Below, one piece after another: positions 59,333-64,000 of a stretch of DNA of 64,000 bases. Position 1 is the stretch's first letter; the number at the start of each line of letters is the position of its first letter. This DNA is from CADEFQ01 sp050185195 (GTDB lineage Bacteria > Pseudomonadota > Gammaproteobacteria > Steroidobacterales > Steroidobacteraceae), in contig JBFWZQ010000002.1 of assembly GCA_050185195.1 (NCBI GenBank), positions 1-64,000 on the forward strand. Direction: 5' to 3'. The notes under the pieces were generated by a model. The model saw only the letters and a program-made list of their open reading frames with translations, was not told the origin of the DNA and searched no databases. A program made the position numbers and the translations under genes.

Positions 59333-60409
59333 TCAGCCCTTCGCGCCGGGACGGCGCGCTCCGCTCGCGGGTGCACGACGGCGGGCCACCGAGCCGCTCA
59401 CGCTGCGTTCGCTTTCGTCGGTCTGCACGACGCCTTCGAGCGCCTCGGCCTCGCCGATGGCGGCCTCGATGGTCGGGTCCACCGCAGCCGGGTCGGCCGC
59501 CGACTCCGCCGCCGGCACGGGCGTGCTGCCCTCCGCGACCGGGGCGACTGCCTCCTCCGCGTGCGCGCCCGCGGCGGCCGCCGCGGGACGGCGCCGGGCG
59601 GGCGGCGCCTTGCGGCCGCGCGCTGCGGCGGCCGGGGCCGGCCGGCGACCGCGCCCGGCCTTGCGCTTCGGATTGCCTTCCGCGTCGAGCTCGACGAACT
59701 CGTCTTCGCCGACCGACACCTGCGGCACCGACGCCTTGCCTTCGATCACCGCCTCCGCGATGCCGTTCGCATACAGCTGGATCGCGCGCATCGCGTCATC
59801 GTTGCCCGGGATCACGAAGTCGATGCCGTCGGGCGAGCAGTTCGTGTCGACCACCGCCACGACCGGGATGCCGAGCTTCTTCGCCTCGTGGATCGCGATG
59901 TTCTCGTGCCCCACGTCGATGACGAAGAGCGCATCGGGCAGGGACTCCATGTCCTTGATGCCGCCGAGGCTGCGCTCGAGTTTCTCCATCTCGCGGCGCA
60001 GCTGCGTCGCTTCCTTCTTGCCGCGCTTGTCGAGCAGGCCGCTTTCGCGCAGCTCGTTGAGATCGGCCAGCCGCTTGATCGACTGCCGGATCGTCTTGAA
60101 ATTCGTGAGCATGCCGCCGAGCCAGCGCTGGTTGACGTACGGCATCGCGCAGCGCGCGGCTTCCGCCTGCACGGCTTCGCGCGCCGAGCGCTTCGTGCCG
60201 ACGAACAGCACGGTGCCGCCGTCGGCGACCACGCCCTTCAGGAAACCCGCGGCCTCCTGGTAGAGCGGCTGGGTCTTCTCGAGGTTGATGATGTGGATGC
60301 GGTTGCGCTCGCCGAAGATGAAAGGGGCCATCTTCGGGTTCCAGAAGCGGGTCTGGTGTCCGAAATGGACACCCGCTTCCAGCATCTGTCTCATGGACAC
60401 GCCGGACAT
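59333..60409 (-). CDS. rpsB: 30S ribosomal protein S2 with C-terminal extension
   Basis: Small-subunit protein S2. The first ~240 residues are typical: VSMRQMLEAGVHFGHQTRFW, FVGTKRSAREAVQAEA, YVNQRWLGGMLTNF and IPVVAVVDTNCSPDGIDFVIP. After about residue 245 a tail of about 114 residues follows, rich in Ala, Pro and Arg, then acidic at 305-335, then Arg-rich again. S2 is normally about 240 residues, so the extension is long. ATG 60409 has AGGAG five bases upstream. Tail function is unknown. Confidence 0.97.
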   Translation of the reverse strand: MSGVSMRQMLEAGVHFGHQTRFWNPKMAPFIFGERNRIHIINLEKTQPLYQEAAGFLKGVVADGGTVLFVGTKRSAREAVQAEAARCAMPYVNQRWLGGMLTNFKTIRQSIKRLADLNELRESGLLDKRGKKEATQLRREMEKLERSLGGIKDMESLPDALFVIDVGHENIAIHEAKKLGIPVVAVVDTNCSPDGIDFVIPGNDDAMRAIQLYANGIAEAVIEGKASVPQVSVGEDEFVELDAEGNPKRKAGRGRRPAPAAAARGRKAPPARRRPAAAAAGAHAEEAVAPVAEGSTPVPAAESAADPAAVDPTIEAAIGEAEALEGVVQTDESERSVSGSVARRRAPASGARRPGAKG

Positions 60410-60443
60410 AAATACTCCTGTCGGGTTAAGCCTCCGCGCCGCC

Positions 60444-60494
60444 CTTCCGGCCATTTCCGCGCGGCTTGCGCCTGCGGAAACACCCAACCGGAAG
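60444..60494 (-). promoter_or_regulatory. Structured rpsB leader, possible S2 autoregulatory element
   Basis: In the 5' leader of rpsB two nested perfect stems occur: outer CTTCCGG/CCGGAAG (60444-60450 and 60488-60494) and inner TTTCCGC/GCGGAAA (60454-60460 and 60474-60480). Leaders of rpsB are known to bind S2 in other Gammaproteobacteria; that this hairpin does so here is inference. Confidence 0.45.
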
Positions 60495-60539
60495 TGAATT
60501 GGTTGCGCGTGTGGATTGCGTTGCCAAAAAAGGCCGCGC

Positions 60540-60568
60540 TTTATACCATGCGTTTCCCGCGAAAACAA
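60540..60568 (-). promoter_or_regulatory. rpsB promoter
   Basis: TTGTTT (60563-60568), a 17-base spacer and TATAAA (60540-60545) form a sigma-70-like promoter on the minus strand. The transcript would begin about 125 bases before rpsB, covering the hairpin leader. It lies in the 184-base divergent gap with map. Confidence 0.6.
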
Positions 60569-60593
60569 CGCCTTACGACTAGCCTCCCCGCTG

Positions 60594-61361
60594 ATGCCAG
60601 TATCGATCAAGAACCCGGTGGAACAGGAAAAGATGCGCACGGCCGGCCGCCTCGCCGGCGAGGTCCTCGACATGATCGGGGAGCACGTGCAGGCCGGCGT
60701 GACGACCGAGGAGCTCGACCGGCTCTGCCACGACTACATCGTCGGGGTGCAGCGCACGATTCCCGCCAACCTCAACTACCGCGGCTTTCCGAAGACGATC
60801 TGCACCTCGGTCAACCACGTCGTGTGCCACGGGATCCCGAACGACAAGCGCCTGAAGGCGGGCGACATCGTCAACATCGACGTCACGGTGATTCGCGACG
60901 ACTTCCATGGCGACACGAGCCGGATGTACTTCGTCGGCAAGCCCGGCATCCAGGCGCAGCGCCTCACCGAGACCTGCTTCGAAGCCATGTGGCAGGGGAT
61001 CCGCACGGTGCGCCCCGGCGCGCGCCTCGGCGACATCGGGCATGCCATCCAGTCCTACGTCGAAGAGCGCAATTTCTCGGTGGTGCGCGAGTACTGCGGG
61101 CACGGCATCGGGCGCGTTTACCACGAGGACCCACAGGTGCTGCACTACGGAGCTGCCGGCACCGGGCTCGAACTGAAGCCGGGGATGACCTTCACCGTCG
61201 AGCCGATGGTCAATGCGGGCAAGCGCCACGTCGCCGTGCTGAAGGACGGCTGGACCGTGGTGACGAAAGACCACTCGCTGTCGGCGCAGTGGGAGCACAC
61301 CGTGCTCGTCACCGACGATGGCGTCGAAGTCCTCACCCTCGGGGCCGCGGACCGTCCTTGA
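60594..61361 (+). CDS. map: Methionine aminopeptidase, type I
   Basis: Removes the N-terminal methionine from nascent proteins. The 255-residue protein has the pita-bread fold with metal ligands in VNIDVTVIRDDFHGDTSRM, CGHGIGRVYHEDP and FTVEPMVNAGK and a last glutamate in WEHTVLV. Start ATG 60594 gives PVSIKNPVEQEKMRTAGRLA; the gene diverges from rpsB, the classical map-rpsB pairing. Confidence 0.97.
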   Translation: MPVSIKNPVEQEKMRTAGRLAGEVLDMIGEHVQAGVTTEELDRLCHDYIVGVQRTIPANLNYRGFPKTICTSVNHVVCHGIPNDKRLKAGDIVNIDVTVIRDDFHGDTSRMYFVGKPGIQAQRLTETCFEAMWQGIRTVRPGARLGDIGHAIQSYVEERNFSVVREYCGHGIGRVYHEDPQVLHYGAAGTGLELKPGMTFTVEPMVNAGKRHVAVLKDGWTVVTKDHSLSAQWEHTVLVTDDGVEVLTLGAADRP

Positions 61362-61371
61362 GGGCCCCGTG

Positions 61372-64000
61372 ATGCCGCCCGCCGGCACGTTCGACGACGA
61401 CACGGCCAACGCGCCACCACTGCACTGGCCGTGGCTCGAAGGCCTTCCGCAGCGACTCGCTGCAGGCCGGCTTTCGGCGCCGCTCTACCGGGACTCGCTG
61501 CGCGAGGCACACGCCGAACTCGCGGCGCGCTTTCACGCCGAAGAGCCCGTCGAAGCGATCGTGCACGCACGCGCGCGGCTGATCGACATCGTGCTGCGTG
61601 CCGCGTGGCAGGCGCACCTCGCCGACGCGGCCGAACGCTGGGCGCTCGTGGCGGTCGGCGGATACGGCCGCGGCGAGCTGCACCCCTGCTCGGACGTCGA
61701 CGTGCTGTTCCTCGCGCCGGCAGCGCCCTCGCCGGCCGAACGCGGGCCCGTCGAACGCCTGCTCGCCTTCCTCTGGGACATCGGCCTCGAGATCGGCCAC
61801 AGCGTGCGCAGCATCGACGAATGCGCGGGCGAATGCGCCGCCGACGTCTCGGTGATGACCACCCTCGTCGAGGCACGCCGGCTCGCCGGGGATGCGGAGC
61901 TGTTCGAGCGGCTGCGCGTAGCCCTCGGCCCCGAAAACGTATGGCCGGTGCGCGGCTTCTTCGAGGCAAAGGTGCGCGAGCAGGCGGAACGGCACCTGAA
62001 GGCGAACGACACGGCCTACAACCTCGAGCCGAACGTCAAGACCGGCCCTGGCGGCCTGCGCGACATCCAGACGATCGCCTGGGTCGCCAAGCGCCACTTC
62101 GGCGCCACGACGCTCGATGAGCTCGTGACGCACGGGTTCCTCGCGCCGTCCGAGCTGCGCAAGCTGAAGCAGGCGCAGGCCTTCCTGTGGAAAGTGCGCT
62201 GCGGCCTGCATTTCCTGGCGGGCCGCCGCGAGGACCGCCTGCTGTTCGACCACCAGATCCGCCTCGCGAAGAGCTTCGGCTACGAGGACGCCTCCTACAC
62301 GCTCGCGGTCGAACAGTTCATGCAGCGCTATTACCGCACGGTGATGGACGTGAGCCTGCTGAACGAGTTGCTGCTGCAACTGTTTCGCGAGGCGATCCTG
62401 ACCGAAGGCGCCCCGCCGCAGCCGCTCAACGCGCGCTTCCAGGTGCGCAGCGACTACCTCGAGACGGTCAGCGAAGACGTGTTCGGGCGTTCGCCCGCGG
62501 CGCTGCTCGAGCTGTTCGTGCTGCTGCAGCAACACCCGCAGATCCGCGGCGTGCGGGCCGAGACGATCCGCGCGATCGGCCGTTCGTTGTGGCTGATCGA
62601 CGAGGAGTTTCGCCAGAACCCCCGCCACCATCGGCTGTTCCTCGAGATCCTGCGCGCACCGGTGGGTGTCACGCACGAGCTGCGCCGCATGAACACCTAC
62701 GGCGTGCTCGGCCGCTACATTCCGGCCTTCGGCCGCATCGTCGGGCGCATGCAGTACGACCTGTTCCACGCGTACACGGTCGATGCACACACGCTCTTCG
62801 TCGTGAGCAACCTGCGCCGCCTCGCGATCTCCCGCTACGACCACGAACTGCCGCAGGTCTCGGCGGTGTTCCGCGAACTGCCGCGGCCCGAAATCGCCTA
62901 TCTCGCAGCCCTCTTCCACGACATCGCCAAGGGCCGCGGCGGCGATCATTCGGAACTCGGCGCGGTCGATGCCGAGGCCTTCTGCCTCGAGCAGGGATTG
63001 ACGCGCTACGACGCGCGGCTGGTCGCCTGGCTCGTGCGCCATCACCTCGCGCTCTCGGTCACGGCGCAGAAGCAGGACATCTCCGAGCCCGAGGTGGTGA
63101 ATGCGTTCGCGCGCTTCGTCGGCGACGAGACGCACCTCGATCATCTCTACGTGCTCACCTGCGCCGATGTGCGCGGCACGAACCCGAAACTGTGGAACTC
63201 GTGGAAGGCGTCGCTGTTCCACGGTTTCTTCGAGCGCACGCGCCGGGCGCTGCGCCGCGGGCTCGAGACGCCCATCGACCAGGACGAGCTGGTGCGCGAC
63301 ACGCAGGCCGCCGCCCGCCGCGCACTGCATGCGGGGGGCCTGCAGGACGCACAGGTCGATCCCGTGTGGGCGCGGCTCCCGCCCGGTTATTTCCTGCGCA
63401 ACTCGGCCGACGAGGTAGCGTGGCACACGCGCCTGCTCGCGGACCGGGATGCACGTGCCGAGGACCCCGTGGTCGCCCTCGATGCCGCGAGCGTGCGGGG
63501 CACGACCGCGATCTTCACCTTCGCGCCGCATCGTTACCACGGTTTCGCCCGCACCACCGCCGTGCTCGACCAGCTCGGGCTCACGATCGTCGACGCGCAC
63601 ATCGTGCCCACCGAGGACGGCTTCAGCCTCGACGTGTATCACGTGCTCGAGGACCACGGCGCGCCGATCGCCGACGCCGAACGACTCATCGAGATCGAGC
63701 AGGCGCTGTGGCGTTCGCTGCGTTCACCCGAGGAATCGCCGCTCGGCGTGCAGCGGCGCGCGCCCCGCCAGACGCGCATGTTCCACACGCCCACCCAGAT
63801 CAGCGTGAGCAACGACGAGCGGCACAGCCGCACGGTGCTCGAACTGACCGCGGGCGATCGCCCGGGGCTGCTGTGCGACGTCGGCAAGGTATTGATGGAG
63901 GAACGCGTGCACCTGCACAACGCGAAGATCATGACGGTGGGCGAGCGCGCCGAAGACGTCTTCTATCTCACCGACGCGCAGAACCAGCCGCTCGAGGCAA
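61372..64000 (+). CDS. glnD: PII uridylyltransferase GlnD (C-terminus cut by window)
   Basis: Bifunctional enzyme that uridylylates and deuridylylates PII proteins in response to glutamine. The visible 876 codons include the nucleotidyltransferase domain with GGYGRGELHPCSDVDVLFL (aspartates D108 and D110), the TGPGGLRDIQTIAWVAKR segment, the HD domain (ALFHDIAKGRGGDHSELG), and two ACT domains (GFARTTAVLDQLGLTIVDAHI and LELTAGDRPGLLCDVGKVLM). ATG 61372 has GAGGG seven bases upstream and lies 11 bases after the map stop. Confidence 0.97.
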   Translation, partial: MPPAGTFDDDTANAPPLHWPWLEGLPQRLAAGRLSAPLYRDSLREAHAELAARFHAEEPVEAIVHARARLIDIVLRAAWQAHLADAAERWALVAVGGYGRGELHPCSDVDVLFLAPAAPSPAERGPVERLLAFLWDIGLEIGHSVRSIDECAGECAADVSVMTTLVEARRLAGDAELFERLRVALGPENVWPVRGFFEAKVREQAERHLKANDTAYNLEPNVKTGPGGLRDIQTIAWVAKRHFGATTLDELVTHGFLAPSELRKLKQAQAFLWKVRCGLHFLAGRREDRLLFDHQIRLAKSFGYEDASYTLAVEQFMQRYYRTVMDVSLLNELLLQLFREAILTEGAPPQPLNARFQVRSDYLETVSEDVFGRSPAALLELFVLLQQHPQIRGVRAETIRAIGRSLWLIDEEFRQNPRHHRLFLEILRAPVGVTHELRRMNTYGVLGRYIPAFGRIVGRMQYDLFHAYTVDAHTLFVVSNLRRLAISRYDHELPQVSAVFRELPRPEIAYLAALFHDIAKGRGGDHSELGAVDAEAFCLEQGLTRYDARLVAWLVRHHLALSVTAQKQDISEPEVVNAFARFVGDETHLDHLYVLTCADVRGTNPKLWNSWKASLFHGFFERTRRALRRGLETPIDQDELVRDTQAAARRALHAGGLQDAQVDPVWARLPPGYFLRNSADEVAWHTRLLADRDARAEDPVVALDAASVRGTTAIFTFAPHRYHGFARTTAVLDQLGLTIVDAHIVPTEDGFSLDVYHVLEDHGAPIADAERLIEIEQALWRSLRSPEESPLGVQRRAPRQTRMFHTPTQISVSNDERHSRTVLELTAGDRPGLLCDVGKVLMEERVHLHNAKIMTVGERAEDVFYLTDAQNQPLEA

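Noticed and set aside
56132..61372. A 1746-residue plus-strand open frame opposite cdsA to rpsB
   Set aside because: Antisense shadow over six well-recognised minus-strand genes; no recognisable motifs and highly biased composition.

Overview
The window is about 64 kb of a high-GC gammaproteobacterial chromosome, packed with housekeeping genes. Evidence for the lineage: a rpoE-mucA-mucB-lepA-lepB-rnc-era-recO-pdxJ-acpS block, a pyrH-frr-uppS-cdsA-dxr-rseP-bamA-skp-lpxD-fabZ-lpxA-lpxB-rnhB-dnaE-accA block, and pyrG-kdsA-eno-ftsB-ispD-ispF-truD. An RpfE-type gene next to recJ-prfB-lysS and a glutaredoxin-like gene before lepA resemble Xanthomonadales and their relatives (Nevskiales/Steroidobacter-like). 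The genus cannot be fixed from sequence alone. No tRNA, rRNA, CRISPR array, prophage or transposase gene was seen.

Layout. 1-758: start of a LolC/E permease (minus, cut by the window edge). 871-5217: small secreted protein, mfd and a CsiV-like gene (plus). 5228-18678: one long minus-strand cluster running rpoE-mucA-mucB-grx-lepA-lepB-DUF4845-rnc-era-recO-pdxJ-acpS-exonuclease-rlmD-nagZ and ending in a PAS/LOV-GGDEF protein; many junctions are 4-nt stop/start overlaps. 18799-23091: succinate dehydrogenase operon led by a 49-codon SDHAF4-like gene, then sdhCDAB, sdhE and a CptA/YgfX-like gene. 23149-23964: ygfZ (plus). 23918-30074: rpfE-type gene, recJ, prfB (with its programmed frameshift), lysS, murI (minus). 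30094-30462: Mth938-like gene (plus). 30463-30724: non-coding, with a long imperfect inverted repeat. 30725-32141: surE-pcm. 32209-32742: Smr-domain gene (plus). 32755-41346: tilS, then pyrG-kdsA-eno-ftsB-ispD-ispF-truD and an enoyl-CoA isomerase (minus). 41351-60409: the rpsB-tsf-pyrH...dnaE-accA superoperon (minus). 60594 to the end: map and glnD (plus, glnD cut by the edge).

How the genes work together. Two envelope-stress modules share the window: sigma-E with its anti-sigma proteins, and RseP (the protease that releases sigma-E) together with BamA, Skp and the lipid A enzymes. A sigma-E-type promoter lies before rpoE and a weaker candidate before rseP. NagZ and MurI serve peptidoglycan recycling and synthesis, UppS/CdsA/Dxr/IspD/IspF lipid precursors, and RpsB/Tsf/Frr/PrfB/LepA/Era/RNase III translation.

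Most unusual items: the LOV-like/GGDEF protein, which has lost both the photoactive cysteine and the GGDEF catalytic residues but keeps a perfectly placed c-di-GMP I-site; the tiny SDHAF4-like gene at the head of the sdh operon; the inverted-repeat element at 30471-30650; and a long Ala/Pro/Arg-rich tail on ribosomal protein S2. I found no obvious new multi-gene system.
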